A stretch of 64,000 nucleotides of DNA from an uncultured Lachnospiraceae bacterium (GTDB lineage: Bacteria; Bacillota; Clostridia; Lachnospirales; Lachnospiraceae): NCBI GenBank assembly GCA_900548905.1, contig URMK01000036.1, forward strand, positions 1 to 64,000, written 5' to 3'. Below the pieces are notes generated by a model that had not been told where the DNA came from, searched no databases, and worked only from the letters and a program-made list of their open reading frames with translations. The position numbers and the translations under genes are program-made. Below are positions 1 to 7,956 of this stretch, piece after piece (within the stretch, counting starts at the first letter, position 1; each line of letters begins with the position of its first letter).

Positions 1-278
1 CCCCAGGGAAAAAGGGGGGAGGGGATGCCACAGGACACAAGGGGCCGTCTGAACTATTACTGAATAAGCCCGAATTAACAAAATAATTTTATTTTTATCT
101 TGTATAGAAACCAAATTTATGATAAAGTAAACATCGATTGGAAATGAAGTTCTTCCATGGTACCGGATGCATACGGATACCTAAACCGCTTGACAGCTGA
201 TGACTTCTGCGACATTTATTCGCAGGGGCATCAGCTTTTTTTATGTCGGCATAAGCCGTAAAACAGGAGGAAAATACG
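1..278. other. Left-edge noncoding region
   Basis: No complete gene is visible. Frame 1 is open from base 1 to a TGA at 61-63 and could be the tail of an upstream gene, but about 20 codons are too few to identify. After it comes an AT-rich stretch (70-135), then a leader with a small stem (GGTACCG pairing with CGG-A-TACC, about 159-180) and an intrinsic terminator just before the antiporter ribosome binding site. A structured leader ending in a terminator in front of a transporter is a common riboswitch layout, but I do not recognise a known class. Confidence 0.45.
195..242 (+). terminator. Intrinsic terminator upstream of the antiporter
   Basis: AGCTGATG (195-202) pairs with CATCAGCT (229-236). 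A second segment CTTCTGCG (204-211) pairs with CGCAGGGG (221-228) using G-U wobbles, and seven T follow from 236. It lies between any upstream promoter and the antiporter start at 279, so it either ends an upstream transcript or attenuates the antiporter. Confidence 0.7.
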
Positions 279-1454
279 ATGTTATTAAGTTTGGCTTTGA
301 TTTTTTTATGCGGTCTGGCGCTGGGAGGGGTTTTCCGTGCGCTGCGGCTGCCTCAGCTCTTGGGAATGTTGCTTACAGGGATATTGCTGGGGCCTTGTGT
401 CCTGAATCTGCTTGATGATTCCATTCTTACCATGTCTGCTGATTTACGGCAGATCGCCCTTATTATAATCCTTACCAGGGCGGGATTGAACCTGGATCTG
501 GAGGACTTGAAAAAAGTTGGAAGGCCGGCGGCACTTCTGTGCTTTGTCCCCGCGACCTTTGAAATTGTGGGTATGCTGCTTCTGGCGCCTAGGCTTCTTG
601 GAATCAGCCTGCTGGAGGCTGCCATCATGGGGACCGTGGTGGCGGCAGTCTCTCCGGCGGTTGTGGTTCCGGGCATGCTGAAGCTCATGGAAGAGGGCTA
701 CGGAGTAAAGAAAAGCATCCCCCAGATGATTATGGCGGGGGCATCGGTGGATGATGTGTTTGTTATCGTCCTTTTTACTTCGTTTACCAGTCTTGCGGGC
801 GGCGGGAAAATCTCCGCCTGGGATTTTGTCCGGATACCTACTTCCATAGTGCTGGGACTGGCGGGAGGGATCCTGTGCGGTATCTTGCTTGCCGTTTTTT
901 TCCGGAAAGTCCATATGAGAGACAGTGTCAAGGTCATTATTATTCTGAGTCTGTCTTTTCTGCTCGTTACCCTGGAGCATTCCTTAACCGGTATTGTGGG
1001 CTTTTCCGGATTGCTTGCGGTAATGAGCATGGGAGCCGCCCTGCAGAAAGGCAGAAAAGAAGCGGCCGTGAGACTGTCCACCAAATATTCCAAGCTGTGG
1101 GTGGCGGCTGAGCTGCTGCTGTTTGTCCTGGTGGGCGCTGCGGTGGATATTCCTTATGCGTTCGGAGCAGGTGTCGCTGCGATAGCTGTGATTCTGGGAG
1201 TCCTTGTATTCCGTATGCTGGGAGTCCTGGTCTGCCTGCTGGGGACGGATTTGAACAAAAGGGAGAAGCTGTTTGGAATGTTTGCCTATATGCCGAAGGC
1301 TACCGTGCAGGCAGCAATCGGTTCCGTTCCTCTGGCTATGGGGCTGGCATGCGGAAATATGGTTCTCACGGTAGCCGTACTTGCGATTTTGATCACTGCC
1401 CCTGTAGGAGCTTTTCTGATTGACGGTACTTATAAAAAGCTTCTCAGCCGATAG
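279..1454 (+). CDS. Cation:proton antiporter (Na+/H+ exchanger domain)
   Basis: Membrane protein of 391 residues, almost entirely hydrophobic helices (about 11-13), resembling the transmembrane core of the CPA1/CPA2 sodium/proton antiporters. Such proteins exchange protons for Na+ or K+ across the cytoplasmic membrane. Acidic pairs in the middle of the protein (for example VDD near residue 160) fit ion-binding positions. It ends soon after the last helix and lacks the regulatory RCK/TrkA domain found in many longer relatives. The start has an AGGAGG site 8 bases upstream. The gene appears monocistronic, with a terminator directly upstream. Ion specificity cannot be read from the sequence. Confidence 0.85.
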   Translation: MLLSLALIFLCGLALGGVFRALRLPQLLGMLLTGILLGPCVLNLLDDSILTMSADLRQIALIIILTRAGLNLDLEDLKKVGRPAALLCFVPATFEIVGMLLLAPRLLGISLLEAAIMGTVVAAVSPAVVVPGMLKLMEEGYGVKKSIPQMIMAGASVDDVFVIVLFTSFTSLAGGGKISAWDFVRIPTSIVLGLAGGILCGILLAVFFRKVHMRDSVKVIIILSLSFLLVTLEHSLTGIVGFSGLLAVMSMGAALQKGRKEAAVRLSTKYSKLWVAAELLLFVLVGAAVDIPYAFGAGVAAIAVILGVLVFRMLGVLVCLLGTDLNKREKLFGMFAYMPKATVQAAIGSVPLAMGLACGNMVLTVAVLAILITAPVGAFLIDGTYKKLLSR

Positions 1455-1649
1455 GAGATAAGCCGGCCCTGAAAAAAAGTCTCGCTGTTCCCTTTTCTAT
1501 GGTACAATAGATTGAGTGAAATTCAACGGTGCCATCGGAACAAGGGGAAAACGGATGAGATGTTCCCGGAACAAAAACAAACGATTACTTTCTGAAAAGA
1601 ATGGTGTAAAAACCTGCCTGTTTCAGGAACAGCAGGAGACGGAATTGTG

Positions 1650-2498
1650 ATGAACAATATTTTAGAAGCGAGAAAGATAGGCAAAACGTATGAAGGGAAG
1701 GCTGTGCTGCAGGAGATCAGTTTAGATGCCGGAAGGGGAGAGGCGATCGGTCTGGTGGGGGTTAACGGATGCGGGAAAAGTACGCTTCTGCGGATTCTGT
1801 CCGGCCTGAGTGCCCCTTCCTCCGGGCAGGTCATCCATACCCCCGGAATACGGATGGCCCTGATACCGGATCGGTATGAAAAGATAAATATGACTCTGCA
1901 GAAATTTATGGATCACATGTATCGTATGGAGACAGACAAGGAAAGCAGAGAAGAGATGGAACGGTATTTCCATGAATTCCATCTGGAATCCATGCTGGGC
2001 ACCCCGATGAAATATCTTTCCAAAGGGACGCTTCAGAAGGCAGGGGTGATACAGGCTCTTATAGGCAAAAGGGATATGCTTTTTCTGGATGAACCGCTGT
2101 CGGGCCAGGATACTTTGTCCCAGGCGACATTAATCCGGGAACTGAAGAAGAGAAAAGAAAAGGGAATGTCACTTATCATGGCTTGCCACGAGACGTATCT
2201 CATTGAGGAGCTGGCCGACCGGATTTATGAAATAAAAGACGGCAGGCTGGAAAACGGGATAACCTATGTATACGGGACACACAGGAAAAAAGCCATCCTG
2301 CTGGTCAAATGGGGAGAAGAGGCGGTACACGTACAGGATAGGCTGATGGAGAAATTTGGGGATGCCGTCTGCGGAATAACGGATTATGGAAGCCTTTGCC
2401 GGCTGGAGGCGGATGTGGAAATTGCGGAAGACTTATTTCGTTTTTTCGGAGAAATGAAGTGTCACATAGTCAGATATGAGGAGGCAGATGAGATATGA
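1650..2498 (+). CDS. ABC transporter ATP-binding protein
   Basis: ATPase subunit of an ABC transporter, 282 residues from the ATG at 1650 (a GTG at 1647 is an alternative). Walker A GVNGCGKST lies at residues 37-45 and Walker B (LFLDEP) near 145-150. The signature motif is degenerate, LSKGT at 123-127 instead of LSGGQ. About 70 extra residues follow the nucleotide-binding domain. It overlaps the next gene, an integral membrane protein, by 4 bases, so the two form a small exporter-type (ABC-2-like) transporter with no binding protein. A TACAAT -10-like box lies at 1503-1508. Substrate unknown; lipid, peptide or antibiotic export are all possible. Confidence 0.85.
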   Translation: MNNILEARKIGKTYEGKAVLQEISLDAGRGEAIGLVGVNGCGKSTLLRILSGLSAPSSGQVIHTPGIRMALIPDRYEKINMTLQKFMDHMYRMETDKESREEMERYFHEFHLESMLGTPMKYLSKGTLQKAGVIQALIGKRDMLFLDEPLSGQDTLSQATLIRELKKRKEKGMSLIMACHETYLIEELADRIYEIKDGRLENGITYVYGTHRKKAILLVKWGEEAVHVQDRLMEKFGDAVCGITDYGSLCRLEADVEIAEDLFRFFGEMKCHIVRYEEADEI

Positions 2499-3220
2499 TA
2501 AGGGAACTTATCCGGTTCGAGAGAGATAAATATATCCATAGCAGCAGGATGATTCTTCCTCTGGTCCTTCTGTTTTTTTATTTGGGCTTTGCGTATTCCA
2601 TGGCACCTCAGTATGTGCTGGACAGCTTCAGCATTTGTTCTCTGGTGGTATTTCTGCTGATGCTTGCAGTGGGGGTTATGTACGATGATATCAATTATCC
2701 GATGATTGACCAGACTATTTATATTAAGACGGAAAAGAAGGAATGGATATTCGGAGCAAGATGTATGCTCATCACCTATATCAGTCTGGGGGCATCGGCG
2801 GCTTGTGTATTATATCCGGTGCTTGTGGATCTGGCGGGCGGAGGGAATCTGTTTATGCGTCCTCTGCGTCCCGAGGATCTCCTGTCTTCTTTTTTCCTCT
2901 TCTGGATGATAGGGATATGCGGCGGGGTTACAGGCCTTTTTGCAAACAGCCGGGTATTCAGGAAAAGAGAAGCCGCTTTGCTGTTCAGCGCCCTGCTGGG
3001 CCTGGTGACTATCCTGAAAGGGCCGATTGGGGAAGAATTTCCGCCGGCCAGGCTGCTGACATGGCTTTTGCCGCCGGTATATGATCTGAGCGTGAACTAT
3101 TGCAGGGAAGATTATTTTTCTCTTTCCGTGAGCGGTATCTATTATCTTTGGCTGGCAGGCTATACCGGAGCGGAAATTTTTATTTATATAGGGCTGATGA
3201 AGAAGAGAAGGTTTGATTAA
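2495..3220 (+). CDS. ABC transporter permease (ABC-2-like), unknown substrate
   Basis: Integral membrane protein of 241 residues with about six hydrophobic segments, translationally coupled (ATGA overlap) to the preceding ATPase. No conserved motif was recognised; the call rests on the coupling, the length and the hydrophobic pattern, which are typical of the membrane half of two-gene bacterial exporters. The C-terminus is a short basic tail (KKRRFD). The segment after it (3221-3459) holds no gene, only a hairpin near 3400 (CGGAACTT and AAGTTCCG) between this gene and the convergent oxidoreductase. Confidence 0.7.
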   Translation: MIRELIRFERDKYIHSSRMILPLVLLFFYLGFAYSMAPQYVLDSFSICSLVVFLLMLAVGVMYDDINYPMIDQTIYIKTEKKEWIFGARCMLITYISLGASAACVLYPVLVDLAGGGNLFMRPLRPEDLLSSFFLFWMIGICGGVTGLFANSRVFRKREAALLFSALLGLVTILKGPIGEEFPPARLLTWLLPPVYDLSVNYCREDYFSLSVSGIYYLWLAGYTGAEIFIYIGLMKKRRFD

Positions 3221-3459
3221 GGGAGAGGCCCATTATGTGTTAAAAAGTAAATTTTTAAGCGCATGATTGAAGCGCGTAGTTCTGATTTTATTCAGTAGTG
3301 GTTTGATTATTTTGGAGAAATCGATTATTACTGTTAGAAGAATTCACGGATACACAAGAGAGTATGGACAAAAGATGCATAAAGAACCCGGAACTTCCTG
3401 AATCCGCAGAAAGTTCCGAGATCTGAAGTGTTTTGTTAATAAGAAACCGGGACAGGCAA

Positions 3460-4566
3460 TCAGTCCAGAATCCCGCGTACCGGGTTATGGGCCATAGCCG
3501 GCCCTCTTTCATAAGAAGTTTCCAGTTCCAGATAGCGGCCGGCCCGGCTGCTTTTTTCAAAAGCAGTCATGATTTCCAGGACATGGAGTGTCTGGCGGCA
3601 GTCCGCCCGGCTGATACGTCCGGTACGCAGCGCTTTCGCCATATCGGCCACGCCCAGACCGCGGCTGTTTTCCTGGTAATCAAATACCAGAGGAATTTCT
3701 TTGAAGCTTCCGTCCTCCGGACGCAGAAGAGTGATGCTTCCGCCGAAACCGTTCGGATCGGGAACGCGGAGTGTTCCCTGCGTGCCATAGATTTCCAGCT
3801 TATCCTGTTTGTCATAATATACATCAAAGGTAGTGGTAACCGTGGCGACAGCCCCGTTAGTGAACTGCAGAATGCCGTTTACATGTGTGGGTACTTCAAC
3901 GGGAACCACCGTTCCGCATTTGGGCTCGCTTGTAATCGTGCGGGTTTCGAAGCTTTTAGTGACCAGACCGGTCAAACCTTTGGCGCTTCCCAGCAGATTT
4001 ACCAAAGCAGTCAGATAGTAGGGACCCATGTCCATCATAGGGCCGCCGCCATACTGGTAATAGAATTCAGGAGAGGGATGCCAGCTTTCGTGTCCGTGGC
4101 AGATCATCTGTGCGGTCGCACCTATTGGGCGGCCGATAAAACCGTCGTCAATAAGCTTGCGGCAGGTTTGTATAGCGGCCCCGAGGAAGGTGTCGGGAGC
4201 CCCTCCCAGCAGAAGGCCTTTTTCCTGTGCCAGGGCAACCAGCTCTTTGCCTTCTTCAAAATTGGCCGCAAGAGGCTTTTCACTATAGACATGCTTGCCT
4301 GCCAGAAGGGCGGCCTTTGTGGTCTGATAATGTTCAAAAGGGCGGGTGAGGTTCAGGATTATTTCAATATCTTTATCATCCAGCATTTCTTCCATGGAGG
4401 AATAGACCCTGGGAATATGGTATTCCTTTTGTGCCTGCTCCATTTTTTCGGGGATCAGATCGTATACGCCTGTAACCTCCACTTCTTTGAACAGCCCGGT
4501 AAGATTTTTCAGGTAAATACCGCTGATGGCTCCCAGGCCCAGAATGCCGATTTTTACTTTTTCCAT
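3460..4566 (-). CDS. Gfo/Idh/MocA family oxidoreductase
   Basis: NAD(P)-dependent sugar or polyol dehydrogenase-like protein of 368 residues. The N-terminal Rossmann fold begins with GILGLGAISGIY (residues 7-18). The family's EKPLA motif, which contains the catalytic lysine, sits near residue 97, and the C-terminal alpha/beta substrate domain follows. Ribosome binding site AAAGGAG lies 6 bases upstream. It is the second gene of a minus-strand operon behind a ThuA-like gene. The ThuA/Gfo-Idh pairing recurs in sugar catabolism and suggests modification of a disaccharide or keto-sugar. Exact substrate unknown. Confidence 0.9.
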   Translation of the reverse strand: MEKVKIGILGLGAISGIYLKNLTGLFKEVEVTGVYDLIPEKMEQAQKEYHIPRVYSSMEEMLDDKDIEIILNLTRPFEHYQTTKAALLAGKHVYSEKPLAANFEEGKELVALAQEKGLLLGGAPDTFLGAAIQTCRKLIDDGFIGRPIGATAQMICHGHESWHPSPEFYYQYGGGPMMDMGPYYLTALVNLLGSAKGLTGLVTKSFETRTITSEPKCGTVVPVEVPTHVNGILQFTNGAVATVTTTFDVYYDKQDKLEIYGTQGTLRVPDPNGFGGSITLLRPEDGSFKEIPLVFDYQENSRGLGVADMAKALRTGRISRADCRQTLHVLEIMTAFEKSSRAGRYLELETSYERGPAMAHNPVRGILD

Positions 4567-4616
4567 GAGAACTCCTTTCCGTATGATTTGTTTTTTAAGG
4601 CAACCGTTAAGTACCT

Positions 4617-5348
4617 TTAATACATTTTGGCCGTATTTTCAAACTTTTCGGTAGTGAAACCGTGATCGGCGGCATATTGTTTTCCCTGTGCTGCCCACAG
4701 CATACCCCGTTCCATCAGGATCTGGGCGGTGGGGGATTTTTCGAAAACATCGTCATGGTGACCGAGAGAATTGTAGAATACCCTGCCGTTGCCCCAGAAT
4801 TTGGTCCAGGCTACAGGCATATCCACTTCCTTATTGGAAATATGGTAATAAGGCACGATAGGGAAACGGGTGGTTGCCAGAACCTCCACTGCCGGGTCCA
4901 CGTGCAGATAATATTGTTCACTGCATACCGGGAAGTCTTCCAGGCCTTCCACGATGGGACTGGAACCTTTGCAGATGTTTACCCGGTAGGAAATACCATC
5001 TCCGCCGGGATGACTTACCCACTGGCCACCGGTCATAAATTGCCATTCCACATCATTGCGGAATGCGTCGCACATACCGCCGTGGCAGCCTGCAAGCCCG
5101 GTTCCCGCAGCAACGGCTTTCACAATGTTTTCACGGGCTTTCCCATCAATTTCCCCCATGGTCCAGCAGGGGATAATCAGATCCTGGCCCATTACAAGAT
5201 CCAGATCCAGCAATACCTCCTGGTTGTCATAAATAGTACAGGAATAGCCGTTTTTCTCCATAATACCGGCGAATCGCTCCGCTACCTTATCCGGTTCGTG
5301 GCCATCCCAGCCCCCTTTGAAGATCAATACCTTTTTAGTACTTGTCAT
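4617..5348 (-). CDS. ThuA-like domain protein
   Basis: Protein of 243 residues of the ThuA (trehalose utilisation) family, which has a class I glutamine-amidotransferase-like fold. Visible features are the N-terminal VLIFKGGWDGHEP segment, the LAGCHGGMCDAF loop near residue 95 and a conserved HVDPA segment. ThuA proteins accompany Gfo/Idh dehydrogenases and take part in sugar oxidation or isomerisation, though their chemistry is poorly defined. It is first in the minus-strand operon; AAAGGAG lies 9 bases from the ATG. Transcription probably starts from an extended -10 promoter at 5424-5432 that overlaps the divergent promoter of the AraC regulator. Confidence 0.85.
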   Translation of the reverse strand: MTSTKKVLIFKGGWDGHEPDKVAERFAGIMEKNGYSCTIYDNQEVLLDLDLVMGQDLIIPCWTMGEIDGKARENIVKAVAAGTGLAGCHGGMCDAFRNDVEWQFMTGGQWVSHPGGDGISYRVNICKGSSPIVEGLEDFPVCSEQYYLHVDPAVEVLATTRFPIVPYYHISNKEVDMPVAWTKFWGNGRVFYNSLGHHDDVFEKSPTAQILMERGMLWAAQGKQYAADHGFTTEKFENTAKMY

Positions 5349-5419
5349 CTGAATGCTCCTTTCTTCCCCGTGTGAGGAATCCCTTTTTGGCTAAGAAGAA
5401 TTTCTTATTTTCTTTGTGC

Positions 5420-5448
5420 TTGTATTATAGCAGGACAGCGCGTATAAT
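5420..5448 (+). promoter_or_regulatory. Overlapping divergent promoters, AraC gene versus ThuA operon
   Basis: Plus strand: TTGTAT (5420-5425), 17-bp spacer, TATAAT (5443-5448), reading toward the AraC gene. Minus strand: an extended -10, TGC followed by TATAAT, occupies 5432 down to 5424 and reads toward the ThuA/oxidoreductase operon. The minus -10 lies on the plus -35, so the two promoters should compete for polymerase, an arrangement suited to control by the adjacent regulator. Confidence 0.6.
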
Positions 5449-5563
5449 GATTGCCATAATGTAAATAGAAGTGGCCATAAATTGCTGTTATGAGGTGCCG
5501 GCTGAGAGAGACGGGGGTGTGTTTGCCCAGACGGAAAACGTCGGCATGCAGACGGGAGGACGA

Positions 5564-6349
5564 ATGAATCCTTATTACGAAAAACGGAGCGGAAGGCTGC
5601 AGGTGGGAGTATCTGAGAATATGAATTTCCCTGCCCATCTTCATGATGATGTAGAGATGCTTTATTGCCTGGAGGGCGGAATCCGCGTTACCATTATGGG
5701 AGAAACCAGGCTGATAACCCCGGGAGAATGCGCAGTGATTTTCCCGGAGAGAGTACACAGCTATCTGTCCGAAGACGACAGCCGAATCCTGCTGCTTATC
5801 TTTGGGACATCCATGTCCGGCACCTACGCAAGAACCATACAGAAATACTACCCGGAATATCCTTTTCTGGAAAAAAAAGAAATTCCGGCGGATGCCAGGC
5901 TGGCTTTCCGCCGGTTATGCAGCAAAGAGGTGCACAGGGACGATAAGCTGTGCCTTGCATGGATACAGGTGATCCTCGCCAGTCTTTTCCCTAAGCTTAC
6001 CCTTTGTGAGGATGAAAGGCCGGAGGACATGGATCTGACCTACCGGCTGGTACGGTATGTAATGGAACATTTTCAGGAGCCCTTAACACTGGAAGAACTG
6101 GCAAGGAAACTGCATGTGAATAAGTATTATTTATCCCACACCTTTTCCGGCCGTCTGCAGATGAATTTCAGGGAATATCTGAACCGGATAAGGCTGGATT
6201 ATGCCATGCAGCAAATCCGGTCTTCCACAGGAAAACCGCTGACGGAAATATGGGAGGAGGCAGGGTTTGAGAGCCAGAGAAGCTTTAACCGTATTTTCCG
6301 TGAGGCGGTGGGGATTTCCCCGAAGGAATACAGGAGCCGGGAAAGCTGA
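5564..6349 (+). CDS. AraC family transcriptional regulator
   Basis: Regulator of 261 residues with an N-terminal cupin-like sensing domain (histidine-rich segment MNFPAHLHDDVEM near residues 23-35, then GECAVIFPERVHSY) and a C-terminal double helix-turn-helix with the AraC signature (about residues 160-258, ending GISPKEYR). The ATG at 5564 is preferred over upstream starts because GGGAGG lies 5 bases before it and the extra upstream residues look non-domain. It is divergent from the ThuA/Gfo-Idh operon and shares a promoter region with it, so it probably controls that operon in response to a sugar. The ligand is unknown. Confidence 0.88.
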   Translation: MNPYYEKRSGRLQVGVSENMNFPAHLHDDVEMLYCLEGGIRVTIMGETRLITPGECAVIFPERVHSYLSEDDSRILLLIFGTSMSGTYARTIQKYYPEYPFLEKKEIPADARLAFRRLCSKEVHRDDKLCLAWIQVILASLFPKLTLCEDERPEDMDLTYRLVRYVMEHFQEPLTLEELARKLHVNKYYLSHTFSGRLQMNFREYLNRIRLDYAMQQIRSSTGKPLTEIWEEAGFESQRSFNRIFREAVGISPKEYRSRES

Positions 6350-6466
6350 AATTTCCATCTGGACTAAGGTGCAGTCTGAGGTATATAATAAACGGGATTT
6401 AAGAAACAGGCTTTTAAAGCCGGGAACTCATTTTGTGGCGATATAATAAAGGAGGGTGGTTCTTTT

Positions 6467-6493
6467 ATGACTACAGATATAATTTCTGCATAG
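6467..6493 (+). CDS. Leader ORF 1 (8 residues, MTTDIISA)
   Basis: Nine-codon reading frame with a strong ribosome binding site (AAAGGAGGG, 6448-6456). Its last sense codon and stop (GCA TAG) lie inside the ascending arm of a hairpin. An equally long ORF with the same ending (Ala-stop) in the same hairpin context occurs at 7026-7052. The matched length, stop position and structure argue for a regulatory leader peptide rather than chance. A possible -10 (TATAAT, 6384-6389) lies upstream. Confidence 0.6.
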   Translation: MTTDIISA

Positions 6494-6540
6494 CAGGGGC
6501 TATTGCAGAATTCGTGAATACATGCATAATAGCCTTTGCT
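6484..6540 (+). promoter_or_regulatory. Leader element 1: two mutually exclusive stems before the CD3324-family gene
   Basis: Stem A: TTCTGCA+TAGC (6484-6494) pairs with GCTA (6499-6502) and TGCAGAA (6504-6510), with one bulged T and a 4-base loop; the leader ORF stop is in its left arm. Stem B: 6492-6507 pairs with 6523-6540 (AATAGCC core, two G-U pairs, 2-base bulge) and uses the loop and right arm of stem A, so A and B exclude each other. The gene's AGGAGGG site at 6561 is outside both stems. The layout is like ribosome-controlled attenuators of resistance genes, but how it would act here is not evident. Confidence 0.6.
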
Positions 6541-6571
6541 TATCCTGAATTCATATTTTTAGGAGGGCAGA

Positions 6572-6850
6572 ATGGGCTACAGAAAGGCAGAGAAAATATT
6601 GCCGCCCGATGTGGTGGCACTGATACAGCAATATGTGGATGGGGAGTATATTTATATCCCAAGGAAAGAAGAAAACAGAAAAAGCTGGGGAGAATCCACA
6701 GATTACAGGCGGGAAATGGAAGAACGCAACCGCAGGATCTATGCGGATTATAAAAACGGTATGAAAACGGAAGCGCTTTCCGGCAAATATTTTCTGTCAG
6801 AGAAAAGCATCCAGAGGATTATTGCAAAAGAAAAACGGAAAACAGCGTAA
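6572..6850 (+). CDS. CD3324 family protein (Mor-like helix-turn-helix)
   Basis: Small basic protein of 92 residues resembling the CD3324 family of clostridia: an N-terminal segment with ILPPDVVALIQQYVDGEYIYIP (described here in two parts, ILPPDVV at residues 11-17 and QQYVDGEYIYIP after it), a charged middle, and a C-terminal helix-turn-helix (LSGKYFLSEKSIQRII). The HTH suggests DNA binding; no function is established that I can name. The AGGAGGG ribosome binding site lies 5 bases before the ATG. It sits in a self-contained cassette between leader element 1 and its own terminator. Confidence 0.75.
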   Translation: MGYRKAEKILPPDVVALIQQYVDGEYIYIPRKEENRKSWGESTDYRREMEERNRRIYADYKNGMKTEALSGKYFLSEKSIQRIIAKEKRKTA

Positions 6851-6853
6851 GGT

Positions 6854-6892
6854 AAAGGATTCCAGATCCCAATGGGGAAGGAATCCTTTTTC
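6854..6892 (+). terminator. Terminator of the CD3324-family gene
   Basis: AAAGGATTCC (6854-6863) pairs perfectly with GGAATCCTTT (6880-6889), followed by a T-rich run. It separates the first leader cassette from the second, whose probable -10 (TATAAT) is at 6950-6955. Confidence 0.85.
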
Positions 6893-7025
6893 TTATCTTT
6901 TTTTCATAAAAATGTATGAGGGCGAAATCCTGCAGGTGTTATGCTATTTTATAATAAGCCGGCAAATACAGGGAAGAAGAAACAGATACAGGAACTGTAT
7001 TCTTCCGAAGAGGGAGGATAGTTTT

Positions 7026-7052
7026 ATGATGGAAGATGTTTTTCATGCATAG
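7026..7052 (+). CDS. Leader ORF 2 (8 residues, MMEDVFHA)
   Basis: Nine-codon frame with GGGAGG (7012-7017) 8 bases upstream, ending GCA TAG inside the left arm of a hairpin. It has the same length and the same final codons as leader ORF 1 at 6467-6493 although the internal codons differ. This suggests that the position of the stop, not most of the peptide sequence, is what is kept. Confidence 0.6.
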   Translation: MMEDVFHA

Positions 7053-7126
7053 CAGAGGCTATTGCATGAATTTATAAGCGAATACCCTGGCGAAAACGCC
7101 ATATAAATAGTGAGAATAGCTTCTGC
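7042..7126 (+). promoter_or_regulatory. Leader element 2: two mutually exclusive stems before the DUF1062 gene
   Basis: Stem A: TTCATGCA+TAGC (7042-7053) pairs with GCTA (7058-7061) and TGCATGAA (7063-7070), with one bulged T and a 4-base loop. Compared with element 1 an extra A-T pair is present on both arms, a compensated change that supports a real RNA stem. Stem B: GCAGAGGCTATT (7052-7063) pairs with AATAGCTTCTGC (7115-7126), one G-U pair, around a small internal hairpin (TGGCG/CGCCA, 7088-7101). Stem B again uses the loop and right arm of stem A. The gene's ribosome binding site at 7152-7158 is not covered. Confidence 0.6.
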
Positions 7127-7164
7127 AATTTCCGGAATGTAAAAAGCAGGAAAAGGAGATGCAG

Positions 7165-7809
7165 ATGAGCTATTGTATAAAAGAGGAATGGACCGTACTT
7201 CCGGAAGCGGCTCCGGCTGTCAGCAGGAACTGCCCCGGCTGCAGGAAAAAAAGCATATTCAAAAACAGCGGGAACTTCAGAATTAATGCCAACGGAAATA
7301 AAATAGATGTATGGCTGATATACCGCTGTGAGAAATGTGATACAAGCTGGAATATGGATATTTATACAAGAATATCGCCCGGTGCGCTTGAAAGGGATTT
7401 ATATGACAGATTTCTGGCAAACGACAAAGCTGCGGCGATGGATTACGGCTGCAGAAAAGATATTCTCAGCAGGAATAAGGCGGAAGCGCTGTGGGAACAG
7501 GTCCCGCTGAAGGTAGATAAGACATGCTGTAAAGCGAAGTCTCCCGCCGCAGGCAGGGAAACATTGGAAACGGACAGCGTTGTAAATGCAGAAGTCCCGG
7601 TAAGCCGGATTCTTTCCATACACAACCATTATGGTATCCCGCTGCGCTTAGATAAACTTCTGTGCAGTGAATGGGGCTGTTCCCGGAAGAAACTGGGACA
7701 AATGGAGGAGAGCGGGCTTTTATGTATCCGGACGGGAGGAAAGAACAGCAGGTCAAAAATTCCTGAATATATAGAAGTGGAAATCAAGGAGCCGTCCCCG
7801 CGTGGATAA
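7165..7809 (+). CDS. DUF1062 domain-containing protein
   Basis: Protein of 214 residues matching the DUF1062 family, whose function is unknown. Two CxxC-type knuckles lie in the N-terminal third (CPGC near residue 22 and CEKC near 55), suggesting a zinc ribbon. The C-terminal third (PLRLDKLLCSEWGCSRKKL onward) resembles an S4-like RNA-binding fold, so contact with RNA or the ribosome is possible but is inference. The ATG at 7165 is preferred to 7159 because AAAGGAG (7152-7158) ends 6 bases before it. The stop codon lies in the loop of its terminator. It is preceded by the second of two matching leader elements. Confidence 0.8.
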   Translation: MSYCIKEEWTVLPEAAPAVSRNCPGCRKKSIFKNSGNFRINANGNKIDVWLIYRCEKCDTSWNMDIYTRISPGALERDLYDRFLANDKAAAMDYGCRKDILSRNKAEALWEQVPLKVDKTCCKAKSPAAGRETLETDSVVNAEVPVSRILSIHNHYGIPLRLDKLLCSEWGCSRKKLGQMEESGLLCIRTGGKNSRSKIPEYIEVEIKEPSPRG

Positions 7810-7831
7810 TCGCGGGGATGGCTCCCGCTTT
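7788..7831 (+). terminator. Terminator of the DUF1062 gene
   Basis: A 15-bp stem with one G-U pair (7788-7802 with 7811-7825). Its 8-base loop contains the stop codon TAA at 7807-7809. CGCTTTT follows. Ends the second leader cassette. Confidence 0.8.
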
Positions 7832-7956
7832 TGACCGGTGTGGTAATCAAGATACGTTAATCGAAAACATTAATTAAGATTTAATGGAACAGTGTACCTC
7901 AAACTTGAGTTCCGTTCGAAAATAATCTTCATCCTCCAAAAACAGCCCCAAGGCGA

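Noticed and set aside
3433..4620. Long plus-strand reading frame (395 codons)
   Set aside because: Antisense to the Gfo/Idh/MocA gene, which has clear motifs, a ribosome binding site and an operon partner. The plus frame has low-complexity, non-family composition.
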